Positions 25,879-34,772 are shown, numbered from the stretch's first letter. The stretch is 64,000 bases of DNA from Desulfofustis sp964433645 (GCA_964433645.1 CAYSSK010000002.1:1-64000); one strand, 5' to 3'. Numbers and translations are program-made. Notes: a model not told the origin generated them from the sequence alone.

Positions 25879-26735
25879 TCGTCGCCTCGTCAATCGCACA
25901 AACCAGAGATACTCTCCAACGGTGGCGGAACCAGGGTGACCGGATCGGTCTGGTGCCGACCATGGGCTACTATCATGCCGGTCATTGCGCCCTGATGGAC
26001 AGGGCCCGGCAGCTGGCCGACCGAGTGGTGGTCAGTCTTTTCGTCAATCCGACACAATTCGGACCGGCAGAAGATTTTGCCGATTATCCGCGCGATATGG
26101 ACGGGGATTGCGACAAAGCCCGGGCCAGCGGTGTCGATCTGCTCTTTTGTCCCAATGTCGATGCGATGTACGTTCCCGGTGATCAGACCGTTGTCGAAGT
26201 CGGGGCGCTCAGCCAAGGTCTGTGCGGTGCCGGCAGGCCGGGGCATTTCCGTGGCGTGACCACTGTCGTTACCAAGCTGTTTCATATCATCGGCCCTGAT
26301 TGTGCGGTTTTCGGCGAAAAGGATTTTCAGCAGCTGGCCGTGGTCAAGCGGCTGGTGGCCGATCTGCATCTGCCGCTGGAGATTGTCGGCCACCCGACGG
26401 TCAGGGAGGTGGACGGCCTTGCGATGAGTTCGCGAAATTTCTATCTGTCGGCGGACGAGCGGCGTGCGGCGCTGGTTCTTTACCGGGCGCTGCAGGCCGT
26501 GCAAGAGGAGGTGCGGCGGGTCGGCCGCGGTGCACCGACGGAAAAATTGCGCAGGATCGGACGGCGAATGATTGACGCCGAGCCCCTCTGCTCTGTTGAA
26601 TATTTTACCATTGTCGATGAAGAAACCCTGCAGGAGCGCGACCGAGTAGAACCGGGGTGCCGCGCCGTCGGCGCCATGCTGGTCGGCGGGCGGGTACGGC
26701 TGATCGACAATCTGGCGATAAAGACGACCTGTTGA
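25875..26735 (+). CDS. panC: Pantothenate synthetase
   Basis: This 286-residue enzyme joins pantoate and beta-alanine using ATP in pantothenate (coenzyme A) synthesis. The nucleotidyl-transferase motifs GLVPTMGYYHAGH, VSLFVNPTQFGPAEDF, FGEKDFQQLAVVKRL and MSSRNFYLS are present. It starts at a GTG overlapping the stop of the TPR gene. No panB or panD is adjacent. An inverted type-B repeat unit follows the stop immediately. Confidence 0.97.
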   Translation: MIVASSIAQTRDTLQRWRNQGDRIGLVPTMGYYHAGHCALMDRARQLADRVVVSLFVNPTQFGPAEDFADYPRDMDGDCDKARASGVDLLFCPNVDAMYVPGDQTVVEVGALSQGLCGAGRPGHFRGVTTVVTKLFHIIGPDCAVFGEKDFQQLAVVKRLVADLHLPLEIVGHPTVREVDGLAMSSRNFYLSADERRAALVLYRALQAVQEEVRRVGRGAPTEKLRRIGRRMIDAEPLCSVEYFTIVDEETLQERDRVEPGCRAVGAMLVGGRVRLIDNLAIKTTC

Positions 26736-26737
26736 CC

Positions 26738-26788
26738 GGTCACCCCTGCCGACCACGATGGCGATTTTCATCGTTCGTTGTGACCTCC
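26738..26788 (-). repeat. Type-B intergenic repeat, copy 3 (inverted)
   Basis: Read on the minus strand it gives GGAGGTCACAACGAACGATG then AAAATCGCCATCGTGGTCGG. This is very close to copy 1 at 1504-1540. It is bounded by GGTCAC and GTGACC. Confidence 0.7.
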
Positions 26789-26956
26789 AATCATGGGCGT
26801 CTATGAAAATGAAACGTGTAACGCCGCGTCGTGGCCTCCTATCGCCGGTCGTCCGAGCAAACGTATCGGTCACGGGTCGCCACGTTCGAATCGACCAATC
26901 GTCTCAAAGAGATGACCGTCCGATACGTGGTCGGTCTATGCAGAGGAGAAAAGAAC

Positions 26957-28159
26957 ATGCCTGGTTTTGAAGTATTGGGAAATGAAGAGAGAGAGCAGAT
27001 CCTGGAGGTTCTGGATACCGGCGTATTATTTCGTTATGAATTCGCTGAACAACGGCGGGGCATCTACAAGGTCCGGGAATTCGAACAGGCGTTCGCGGCC
27101 TATACCGGAGCGACCTGCGCGCAGGCGGTAACGTCGGGAACCGCCGCCCTGAAGGTGGCGCTCAAGGCCCTCGGGGTCGGACCGGGCGATGAGGTCATTA
27201 CCCAGGGATTCACCTTCGTCGCCACCTGGGAGGCGATCCTCGAGGTCGGGGCCATCCCTGTCTTTACCGAAATCGATCAGACCCTGGCCATGGATCCTGT
27301 TGATCTGCAAAAGAAAATCACCGATCGGACGGCCTGCATCATGCCCGTGCATATGCTCGGCGGTGGTGCCGATATCGACCGCATCATGGCCGTGGCCGCA
27401 GAGGTGGATGTTCCGGTGCTGGAAGACACCGCGCAGGCGGCCGGCTGTCGAATTCGCGGCCAACATCTCGGGACCTTCGGCAGATGCGGTACCTTTTCTT
27501 TTGACCCGGTCAAGACGCTGACCACCGGGGAAGGGGGCATGATCATCACCGATGATGAGCAGCTGTGGCGGTCCATGTCCGAGTATCACGATCATGGTCA
27601 CGACCATCAGCCCAATCCCGGCGGCCGGGGCGGCGAAGGTCGTCATTTCATCGGCGACAATTACCGGATGATGGAATTGCAGGGGGCGATCGGGCTGGCT
27701 CAGCTGGCCAAGCTCGAGGCAATGGTCGCCGCGCAGCAAGCCACTAAGAGTCGATTGCGGGAGGCCGCCGCCGTACTGCCCGGCGTCGAGTTTCGCAGGC
27801 ACCTCGACGAAGCAGGCGACTCCGCCACTTTTTTCGCGTTTATCCTGCAGGACGAAGAGCAGCGCCAGCGCGTCAATGGAGTTCTTGGCGACCAGGGTGT
27901 CGGCGCGATCTGTTTTGCCGACAACAGCTGGCATTTTTATCCGCGCTGGGAACACCTGTTGGCAGGTTCATCCAGGACCAGAAACGGGTGGCCGTTTGCC
28001 GAACCGGGCGGCCGCAAGCGGGTGGTTTATGACCCCGATGCGTTGCCCGCCTCGGTCGAATTGATGAAGCGGACGCTGGTCTATCCGATTTCCGTCAAGA
28101 TGCCGCAGAGTCGCCTTGAGCAGATCGCAGAGGCACTGAAAAAGGCGGCCGCCGCCTAG
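26957..28159 (+). CDS. DegT/DnrJ/EryC1-family PLP aminotransferase
   Basis: This 400-residue protein belongs to the sugar-aminotransferase family. It has TSGTAALKVALKALGVGPGD, ITQGFTFVATWEAI, the LEDTAQAAG cofactor-binding segment and the PLP lysine in SFDPVKTLTTGEGG. The more usual motif reads SFHxxK, so the DPV spacing is a mild variant. Members aminate nucleotide-linked keto sugars or make related amino compounds. The start at 26957 is chosen because AGAGGAG lies just upstream, and the longer frame runs into repeat-flanked sequence. No sugar-nucleotide genes are near, so the substrate cannot be inferred. Confidence 0.87.
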   Translation: MPGFEVLGNEEREQILEVLDTGVLFRYEFAEQRRGIYKVREFEQAFAAYTGATCAQAVTSGTAALKVALKALGVGPGDEVITQGFTFVATWEAILEVGAIPVFTEIDQTLAMDPVDLQKKITDRTACIMPVHMLGGGADIDRIMAVAAEVDVPVLEDTAQAAGCRIRGQHLGTFGRCGTFSFDPVKTLTTGEGGMIITDDEQLWRSMSEYHDHGHDHQPNPGGRGGEGRHFIGDNYRMMELQGAIGLAQLAKLEAMVAAQQATKSRLREAAAVLPGVEFRRHLDEAGDSATFFAFILQDEEQRQRVNGVLGDQGVGAICFADNSWHFYPRWEHLLAGSSRTRNGWPFAEPGGRKRVVYDPDALPASVELMKRTLVYPISVKMPQSRLEQIAEALKKAAAA

Positions 28160-28226
28160 TGCCGCAGCCGCAAAACGGTCCCCGGACTCACAGAGCAGCT
28201 CTTTTTACTGCAACCTCCATGACCAG

Positions 28227-28256
28227 GCGTCACAATGAACCATGAAAATCGGCAAC
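28227..28256 (+). repeat. Type-B intergenic repeat, copy 4 (short)
   Basis: GCGTCACAATGAACCATGAA and AATCGGCAAC match the core of the type-B unit. It lies between the convergent DegT and SleB-type genes. Confidence 0.6.
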
Positions 28257-28267
28257 TAAAAAAGAAA

Positions 28268-28630
28268 CTACTTGTAGAACTTGTGTGAGCCGAATTGGGC
28301 AATGTAGGTGTAGTCGGATACCCAGTCGGGCGTGATCGAGTCGAGGTGGTAATGGGTCGCGCCGGCCGTGAAGTCAGGTGTCTGCAAAGCAATCAGAACG
28401 GAGCGCAGGCTGCGCAGGAAGGCATCCGGATCATCGGGGAGGTATGACTGTTTCTGAAAGGTCCAGCTGAACTGGTAGGGTTGCCGGACCACCTCTTTTA
28501 CCGGCAGGTGCTGTTCAAAGGCGCGGTTCAGTGTTACATGGACGATCGCCACCTGGCCTATCTGCGGTTCCGATCGGGCTTCGTGGTAAACATTGAGGGT
28601 CAGCCATAAGAGGCCTTCGAGCAGGGTCAT
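28268..28630 (-). CDS. SleB-family cell wall hydrolase domain protein
   Basis: This 120-residue protein consists almost only of a Hydrolase_2/SleB catalytic domain. The likely catalytic glutamate is in NVYHEARSEP, followed by VTLNRAF and GATHYH, typical of this lysozyme-like fold. SleB itself cleaves spore cortex, but the family is common in non-sporeformers and phage. The ATG at 28630 follows GGGGAGGA, and the longer upstream frame is not conserved-looking. There is no obvious signal peptide, which is odd for an envelope enzyme unless the hydrophobic start (LLEGLLWLTL) serves as one. Confidence 0.8.
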   Translation of the reverse strand: MTLLEGLLWLTLNVYHEARSEPQIGQVAIVHVTLNRAFEQHLPVKEVVRQPYQFSWTFQKQSYLPDDPDAFLRSLRSVLIALQTPDFTAGATHYHLDSITPDWVSDYTYIAQFGSHKFYK

Positions 28631-29123
28631 AAAGCGTCCTCCCCGGTACTGATTGTGCTGTTCATTGCGTGTCGTTAACGTTTTGCTTGATTCGTCTTCC
28701 TCGGCTCCTGAAAATCGGTAGTGGATGAGAGGGGCAGCGTTGGCGGCTGGTTGTTGGTCTCTGCATCTGCCGGGAAGCGGGTGCTTTTGCTTCATACGGT
28801 TGCCGAGACTATAATGGCGAAAAAGCGGGAGTCAAGCAGAAATCGGATTCACGGCCGTGACGTGACCCGGCAACACTCGTCATCCTTTTTCATGGCGGCG
28901 GAAAAACCCCAGTGACACCGTTACTTTGGTAGGCAGGTGCGGACCAGACCCGGCAGTGCTTCGCGCAACGCTTTTTTCTTGCCCTTTCGTTACGACCCCG
29001 GTAAATTGTCGACAATTGCAATATCGACAATGATAGAGTCGATTATACCATGATAATCCGCTGCATCCAGCCTTACAACGCCCCCACGATGAGGCACTGA
29101 AGAGGCGGAAGGGTCGTTCTTCG
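28631..29123. other. Intergenic region upstream of the GntR-SDH module
   Basis: About 490 bases lie between divergent genes. I see no convincing gene. Short frames here lack ribosome-binding sites and family motifs. The notable element is the palindromic operator-like sequence at 29005-29032, listed separately. Confidence 0.5.
29005..29032. promoter_or_regulatory. Candidate GntR operator (palindrome plus half-site)
   Basis: A perfect 12-base palindrome ATTGTCGACAAT (29005-29016) is followed by ATATCGACAAT (29021-29031), which repeats its right half 15 bases on. Sites of this size about 100 bases before a FadR/FCD-type GntR gene are commonly autoregulatory operators. That assignment is inference from position. 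Confidence 0.5.
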
Positions 29124-29852
29124 ATGGCATTGCTGCAGTTCAGCGACAACGATAACGGGCGAAAACCGGTTGGGCTCGGGGCCCAGGTAGCCGAAATGTT
29201 GACCACCGCGATCCTGGAGGGACAGTTCAAAGGCGGGGATCAGCTCGTCGAACAGGACCTGCAGCTGCGTTTCGGGGTCAGCCGGTCACCGCTCCGCGAA
29301 GCCTTCAGAGAACTGGAAAAAAAAGGTCTGGTCGACATAGTGCCGAGGCGGGGCTCCTTCGTCAAGCGAATCAGCCATACCGACATCGAGCAACATTTCC
29401 CGGTGCGCGCGGTCCTGGAAGGGCTGGCAGCCCGGTTGGCGGCTCGCGCCATGCAGCATGACACGCTGGCCGCCCTGTCCGGAACCCTGGATCTGATGAA
29501 AGCGGCGGTTGCCGCCGGAGATACCAGGGCCTACTACCGGCACCATCTGGTCTTTCACGAGTACTTCATTGGTGCTTCCGGCAACGACCTGCTCATTTCC
29601 ACGCTACAGACGCTGCGGATGCAGAATCTGTGGCATCGTTTTTCCTACCAGTATTATCAGGAGAGCCTGGAAAACAGCTGCCGGGTACACCAGCAGATCT
29701 ATGATCTGTTCGCCGATCCACAGGCCGATATCGACGAGATCGGTCGGCTGGTGGAGGATCATATCAATGTCGCCCTTGATCGGTTTCTCAACTATCTGAG
29801 CAGCTGTGAGCGGGCTGATGGCCAGGGGCGACCGCCGGGCGAACAGCTATGA
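29124..29852 (+). CDS. GntR-family (FCD-type) transcriptional regulator
   Basis: This 242-residue regulator has an N-terminal winged helix-turn-helix (QLVEQDLQLRFGVSRSPLREAFRELEKKGLV) and a C-terminal all-helical FCD ligand domain. Candidate metal-binding residues lie in YYRHHLVFHEYFIGASGN and the C-terminal DHINVAL. FCD regulators often sense small organic acids bound through a metal ion. It lies immediately upstream of an SDH-like operon and a PrpD-like gene on the same strand, with a palindrome ahead of it. It is therefore the probable local regulator of the module. Confidence 0.92.
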   Translation: MALLQFSDNDNGRKPVGLGAQVAEMLTTAILEGQFKGGDQLVEQDLQLRFGVSRSPLREAFRELEKKGLVDIVPRRGSFVKRISHTDIEQHFPVRAVLEGLAARLAARAMQHDTLAALSGTLDLMKAAVAAGDTRAYYRHHLVFHEYFIGASGNDLLISTLQTLRMQNLWHRFSYQYYQESLENSCRVHQQIYDLFADPQADIDEIGRLVEDHINVALDRFLNYLSSCERADGQGRPPGEQL

Positions 29853-29925
29853 TCGGCGGGCACACACGCTGATAGAGCAACGGGGCGAGATGCCCAGCAA
29901 TGAGAGTAGAGAGCGGAGCCTTACC

Positions 29926-30726
29926 ATGACATTTACCACAGCTGAGCGATACCCTCGAGCCAGGTACCTGGTCAATCTGCATCGAATCAAGGGGTGGCCC
30001 TATGTGATATCCTGGGCGCATCGAATCAGCGGCCTGGTGCTGGCCGGTTATCTGCTTTTTCATGTCATCACGCTGGCCAGCTTGCGCAATCCGGCGGTGT
30101 TTGAAAGCAAAATGCAGGCCTTTGCGTCACTCTTTCCGGTCTTTGTCGAGTGGCTGCTGGCCATTCCGGTCATCTTCCACGCACTCAACGGCGGTCGGTT
30201 GCTGCTCTATGAAGTTTATGGCGTCCGGCAGGATCGCACCGTCCTCACGTGGGCCCTGGTAGTGTCCGCCTGCTACCTGCTGTTGCTCGGCATCTTCATG
30301 ATACTCGGCAATCAGCATGTTTCTCCGGTTTTCTTTTGGAGCTATCTGGCTCTGAGCAGTGCGCTGCTCACCTATGTGACGATAACCAGGCTGCGAATCT
30401 CGGGTGCTTCCACGGCCTGGAAACTACAGCGCATCAGCGCGGCGTTCCTGCTGCTGATGATCCCGGCGCACATGCTGTTCATGCACCTCGACCCGGCTCT
30501 CGGCCGGGATGCCCAGGTGATTATCGCCCGGATGGGCAATCCTTTCATCAAGCTCGTCGACCTGCTGTTGCTGGTCGGCGTTATGTTTCACGGTGCCTAT
30601 GGGGTTCGCGGTATCTGCCTGGACTATCTGTCCTCAGTGCGGGCCAGAACGGTGGGCACCGGGGTTATCGTCCTGGTCAGTCTCTATTTCACCTGGCAGG
30701 GAGTTCAGATGATCGTTTCGATCTGA
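29926..30726 (+). CDS. SDH/FRD-type cytochrome b membrane subunit (apparent SdhC-SdhD tandem)
   Basis: This 266-residue polytopic protein has about six transmembrane helices. The first half begins NLHRIKGWPYVISWAHRISG, a classic SdhC start. It is followed by LLFHVITL and IFHALNGGRLLLYE, whose histidines could ligate heme b. The second half (AHMLFMH, MFHGAYGVR) looks like a fused second membrane subunit. This anchors the flavoprotein and iron-sulfur subunits and exchanges electrons with quinone. The ATG at 29926 is preferred because GGAG lies seven bases upstream. Longer starts at 29890 or 29806 lack such a site. It precedes the flavoprotein gene by 13 bases. Confidence 0.85.
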   Translation: MTFTTAERYPRARYLVNLHRIKGWPYVISWAHRISGLVLAGYLLFHVITLASLRNPAVFESKMQAFASLFPVFVEWLLAIPVIFHALNGGRLLLYEVYGVRQDRTVLTWALVVSACYLLLLGIFMILGNQHVSPVFFWSYLALSSALLTYVTITRLRISGASTAWKLQRISAAFLLLMIPAHMLFMHLDPALGRDAQVIIARMGNPFIKLVDLLLLVGVMFHGAYGVRGICLDYLSSVRARTVGTGVIVLVSLYFTWQGVQMIVSI

Positions 30727-30739
30727 CAAAGGAGAACAG

Positions 30740-32536
30740 ATGAGTGCTGCTCTGCATATAGCCGCGACCGTGCGGTGTGACGTGTTAATCATCGGCGCCG
30801 GCGGCGCCGCGCTGCGCTGTGCCGCTGAAGTTCTCGAGCAGATGCCGGGTGCGTCGGTCTTGGCGCTGACCAAGGTATCTCACCCCCAGAAGTCGCACAC
30901 CTCTACCGCCCAGGGCGGTTTGGCCGCTGTCGACCCGGGGGATCCGCTGGACTCGACACTCTTTCACATGTTCGATACCTGGAAAGGTTCCGATTGTACC
31001 GCCGATCAGAATGTGGTGAAGCTGATCTGCGAGTCGGCCTGGGAACAGATTCTCTGGCTGGAGAACCGAGGCATGCATTTTTCCCGTGATCGTGAGGGGC
31101 GGCTGAGCAAACGGACATTTGGCGGGCACACCAGAAATTTCGGTGAAGCCTCGGTCTATCGCGCCGTGTTTGAGGCCGACCGTACCGGCAAGGGGATCAT
31201 GGATACCAGCTGGGGGGAAACCCTGAAAAAAGGCATTCAATTTTTCAATCAAGGCATTGCCGTCGAGCTGCTGATCAAAGATCGTCGATGCGGCGGCTGT
31301 ATTGCCTTTAAGCAGAAGGACGGCCAATTCGTCAAAATCCTGGCCAAGGCCACCGTGCTTGCCACCGGCGGCAGCGGTCAGGTCTTCCGGGTCACCACCA
31401 ATTGCCGGCAGAACACCGGTGACGGTCTGGCTCTCGTCCTGCAGGCGGGTCTGCCGGTCATGGACCCCGAGGCGGTGCAGTTTCACCCGACCGGCATCGT
31501 CGGCCCGGGGATTTTGGCCAGCGAAACCCTGCGGTCGGTCGGCGGCATCCTGCGCAACCGCGATCTCGAGCCGTTCATGGTCAAGTATGCCCCGAAGATG
31601 AAAGAGCTGGCCCCGCGCGACCTGGTGGCCCGGGCCATCGAATCGGAAATTCGTGAGGGGCGGGGCATCGTCAATCCCGATCATTCCATCCCCCATGTCT
31701 GGATCGATCTGCGCCATCTCTCCGACGACGTACACGAAAAACAGATCCCGGAGGTGTCCAGTTTCTTCAAACGCTACGTCAATCTCGATACGAAGAAGGA
31801 TCTCTGCCCGGTGCGGCCGAGCAACCACTATCATATGGGGGGCATTCCGACCAATGAGTTCGGAGAAGTCCAGGATGGCGGTCAACGGATCATCGGCGGA
31901 CTGTATGCGATCGGCGAGTGTGCGGCGGCAAGTTTCCACGGCTTCAATCGTCTTGGGACCAATTCCATTCTCGAACTCATTACCATGGGCAAACTGGTGG
32001 CCGAGCGGCTGATCCCGTATCTCAAGCAGGAAGCGGGCAAGCATCAGGATATTGCCGGTGATCGGTTCGCGGCGCGCTTTTCAACCTACATGGAGGCGAC
32101 GGGTACGGAAAGCGTCGGCTTGATCAAAAACGCCATGCGCACCTTGATGACCGAAAAGGTCAGTGTTTTCCGCACCGAAAAGACCATGAACGAGGCCATC
32201 GAGCAGTTGGCCGAGCTGCATGAACGGGCCCGACGGGCGCCACTGGCTTGCCGGGACCTGGCCATGAACCAGGAGTTGCTGAATCGCTGGGAACTCGACA
32301 ATCTGCTGATGGTGGCCATGGCCATCAGTCAGGCCGCACTGCATCGGCAAGAATCGCGCGGCGCTCATTTCCGGGATGACTATCCCGAGCGAAAGGATGA
32401 GTTCAACTACCACACCCTCGCCTCGATGCCGTCGTTTCCGACAGTTGAGATCGGTCGCCGGGAAATCGACATGAGCCTGTTTGCCGCCGGCGGCGAGCAT
32501 CACCAAAAATTCGGCTATATCGAGCGGAAATATTGA
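30740..32536 (+). CDS. SDH/FRD-like flavoprotein subunit
   Basis: This 598-residue flavoprotein has the Rossmann motif VLIIGAGGAALRCA. The histidine H53 in KSHTSTAQGG is the residue that covalently binds FAD in this family. Active-site segments include AVQFHPTGIVGPGIL, NHYHMGGIPTN and FHGFNRLGTNSILE. It would interconvert succinate and fumarate, or a related substituted succinate, with electrons passing to the iron-sulfur subunit. AAAGGAG precedes the ATG. A second, different SDH set lies at the right edge of the window, so this copy is likely specialised. The direction of catalysis cannot be read from sequence. Confidence 0.92.
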   Translation: MSAALHIAATVRCDVLIIGAGGAALRCAAEVLEQMPGASVLALTKVSHPQKSHTSTAQGGLAAVDPGDPLDSTLFHMFDTWKGSDCTADQNVVKLICESAWEQILWLENRGMHFSRDREGRLSKRTFGGHTRNFGEASVYRAVFEADRTGKGIMDTSWGETLKKGIQFFNQGIAVELLIKDRRCGGCIAFKQKDGQFVKILAKATVLATGGSGQVFRVTTNCRQNTGDGLALVLQAGLPVMDPEAVQFHPTGIVGPGILASETLRSVGGILRNRDLEPFMVKYAPKMKELAPRDLVARAIESEIREGRGIVNPDHSIPHVWIDLRHLSDDVHEKQIPEVSSFFKRYVNLDTKKDLCPVRPSNHYHMGGIPTNEFGEVQDGGQRIIGGLYAIGECAAASFHGFNRLGTNSILELITMGKLVAERLIPYLKQEAGKHQDIAGDRFAARFSTYMEATGTESVGLIKNAMRTLMTEKVSVFRTEKTMNEAIEQLAELHERARRAPLACRDLAMNQELLNRWELDNLLMVAMAISQAALHRQESRGAHFRDDYPERKDEFNYHTLASMPSFPTVEIGRREIDMSLFAAGGEHHQKFGYIERKY

Positions 32537-32587
32537 CATCTCTTATCCAAGGTCACGTTGAAACACGTGCCCTGACCGGTGACATCG

Positions 32588-33307
32588 ATGAAAACAAAGC
32601 ATGACCTCACCTTGAACATACGGCGCTACGACCCCTATCAGGGTCGAACCTGGGTACAGACCTACCAGCTCGAAGCGGGCCGGATCATGCGCTTTGTCGA
32701 TTTGTTTCGCAAAATCAACGACGAGCAGGATGCGACGCTGGCCTGGGGTTCCTCTTGCGAGCATGGCCAATGCGGCAGCTGTTCGGTGCGCATCAACGGC
32801 AAACCGGTGCTGGCCTGTGAACTGCTCGTCGAAAACGCGGTAAACGAGTTTGGCACCAGTACCTTTTTCATCGAACCACTGCCGGTGGCGGCGGTGGTCC
32901 GCGACCTGGTTATCGATACCGATCAGGCCTACGCCCGGGTGGACCAGGTCAAGCCCTATATCATTTCTCCCCGGCAACCTGCCGTCGAGGGAGAGACGCA
33001 CCAGATCAACCCCGACGAGTTGGCACGCTACGTCGATGCGACCCGCTGTATCAACTGCTTTTGCTGCGCTGCTGCCTGTATCGCCGGTCATGACACCTTC
33101 CTCGGCCCCAACGCAATGCTGGCCGCAATCGTCCGGGTTATGGATCCCCGCGAAGATGAAAAACAGCAGCGACTGGAGACGATTTATAGCGAGAACGGCG
33201 TTTATCGCTGCCACTCGTCGCAGGCCTGCTCGTTTGTCTGCCCGAAGGAAATCGACGTTGCCCACTTCATGGCCCTGGCCAAGCAGGGGGCGATCACCAC
33301 ATCGTGA
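32588..33307 (+). CDS. SDH/FRD-like iron-sulfur subunit
   Basis: This 239-residue subunit has the plant-type [2Fe-2S] ligands C57, C62, C65 and C77 (SSCEHGQCGSCSV and VLAC). It also has a [4Fe-4S] set in CINCFCCAAAC and the [3Fe-4S]-type set in SSQACSFVCPKEID. It carries electrons between the flavoprotein and the heme/quinone subunit. The ATG at 32588 is preferred over a GTG nine bases upstream. With the two preceding genes it makes a complete membrane complex. It is clearly unlike the second iron-sulfur subunit at 62225-62980, which has longer inserts. Confidence 0.92.
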   Translation: MKTKHDLTLNIRRYDPYQGRTWVQTYQLEAGRIMRFVDLFRKINDEQDATLAWGSSCEHGQCGSCSVRINGKPVLACELLVENAVNEFGTSTFFIEPLPVAAVVRDLVIDTDQAYARVDQVKPYIISPRQPAVEGETHQINPDELARYVDATRCINCFCCAAACIAGHDTFLGPNAMLAAIVRVMDPREDEKQQRLETIYSENGVYRCHSSQACSFVCPKEIDVAHFMALAKQGAITTS

Positions 33308-33363
33308 CGGCCGGTTCGTCGTCAAGTGACGCTGCTACTACAGTTCAGCCGGAGGAAAAAGCC

Positions 33364-34740
33364 ATGGAGCTGACCAGAGAGATTGTTCGCCGCTGCCAGC
33401 AGATAACCTGTAACGATCTCGACGAAGCGGTCAGAGACCGGGTTTGCTATCTGCTCCTCGATTACCTGGGTGTTGCGATTCGCGGCGCGCTCAGTGATTC
33501 GTCGCAACCGATTCAACGCTTTCTGCGCGGCCGTGCGGCCGATCCATCCGGCGTGGTGGTCTGCGGCACCGCTTTGCGGGCCGACGGCCCCTATGCCGCG
33601 TTGGCCTTGGGAACGGCCGCCCATTCCCTGGAACTCGACGATGTGGTCAACGCCGCCTCGCTGCATCCTGCCGTGTCGGTGATGTCGGCGGCCCTGGCCG
33701 CCGGATATGTGGCCGAGAGTTCCGGCAAGCGGCTGGTCGAGGCGATTGTCGCCGGTTATGAGGTAATGGTGAAGCTGGGCATTGCCCTGGACCCTGCCGC
33801 CCATTATGCCCAGGGCTTTCATCCCACCGGCACCTGCGGGACCATGGGTGGTGCCGTTGCCGCGGCCTGCATGCTCGGACTCGACGAGGCGCAGATGACC
33901 AACGCGCTCGGTATCGCCGGCAGTCAGGCGGCCGGATCGATGGAATTTCTCGCCGACGGGAGTTTCACCAAGCGGCTGCATGGCGGCTGGTCCGCCCATG
34001 CCGGCGTTATTGCCGCGCTGTTGGCGGCCGAGGGATTTACCGGGCCGGCCAGTATCATCGAAGGAAAATTCGGTTTTCTGCACGCCTACTCACCGGCCTC
34101 GGACAGCAGCAAGGTGCTTGCCGGTTGGGCCCGGCCCTGGGAAGTGATGAATACCAGCATCAAGCCACACGCCTGTTGTCGCTACAAACAGGGGGCCATC
34201 GACTGCATCCTGCAGATTGTCAGGGAACATCGCCTGCGGCCCGATGACGTGGAGCGGATCGAAGTGGCCGTCCTGCAGGCCGGTTTTGCGCTGGTGGCCG
34301 ATCCGCCGGAGTTCAAGGCCGAGCCGCAGAGCGTGGTGGACGCGCAGTTCTCGATGCCCTTCGGAGCAGCGGTGGCGCTGCGCAACGGCAACGCCTTTCT
34401 CAATCAATATTGCCTTGAAAATGTCAAATCAGATGAGATCCGGGCGCTGATGAAACGGGTGTCCTGCGTTCGGGATGAAGACATCGAGAAAGATTTTCCG
34501 CGGAAATGGCCGGCCAAGGTCACCATTGTCACCACGGACGGCCGGACCTGCCGGTGCCGGTTGGATCATCCCAAAGGTGACCCTGAAAATCCATTGAGTT
34601 GGGAAGAAATCATCGCCAAATTCAACAGTCTGGCCGGAGATGTGGTTGATCGGCAGCGCTGCGAAGAGATCGTTACCCGGGTCCGCGCCGTCGAAGCGTG
34701 CTCATCCGTCAGGGAGTTGATGGCCGGCCTGCACGCTTAG
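33364..34740 (+). CDS. MmgE/PrpD-family protein
   Basis: This 458-residue protein belongs to the family that includes 2-methylcitrate dehydratase, cis-aconitate decarboxylase and iminodisuccinate epimerase. Visible landmarks are the helical N terminus with YLLLDYLGVAIRG, HSLELDDVVNAASLHPAVSV, GFHPTGTCGTMGGAVAAACM and KPHACCRYKQGAIDCIL. GGAGGA lies seven bases before the ATG at 33364. The longer frame from 33304 is rejected. It follows the SDH-like genes on the same strand, so it probably acts on the same dicarboxylate or tricarboxylate route. No citrate synthase-like or lyase gene accompanies it, so the exact reaction is open. Confidence 0.87.
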   Translation: MELTREIVRRCQQITCNDLDEAVRDRVCYLLLDYLGVAIRGALSDSSQPIQRFLRGRAADPSGVVVCGTALRADGPYAALALGTAAHSLELDDVVNAASLHPAVSVMSAALAAGYVAESSGKRLVEAIVAGYEVMVKLGIALDPAAHYAQGFHPTGTCGTMGGAVAAACMLGLDEAQMTNALGIAGSQAAGSMEFLADGSFTKRLHGGWSAHAGVIAALLAAEGFTGPASIIEGKFGFLHAYSPASDSSKVLAGWARPWEVMNTSIKPHACCRYKQGAIDCILQIVREHRLRPDDVERIEVAVLQAGFALVADPPEFKAEPQSVVDAQFSMPFGAAVALRNGNAFLNQYCLENVKSDEIRALMKRVSCVRDEDIEKDFPRKWPAKVTIVTTDGRTCRCRLDHPKGDPENPLSWEEIIAKFNSLAGDVVDRQRCEEIVTRVRAVEACSSVRELMAGLHA

Positions 34741-34772
34741 CCGGTCCCGGGTGGTGACTGAACCGCTTCGTG

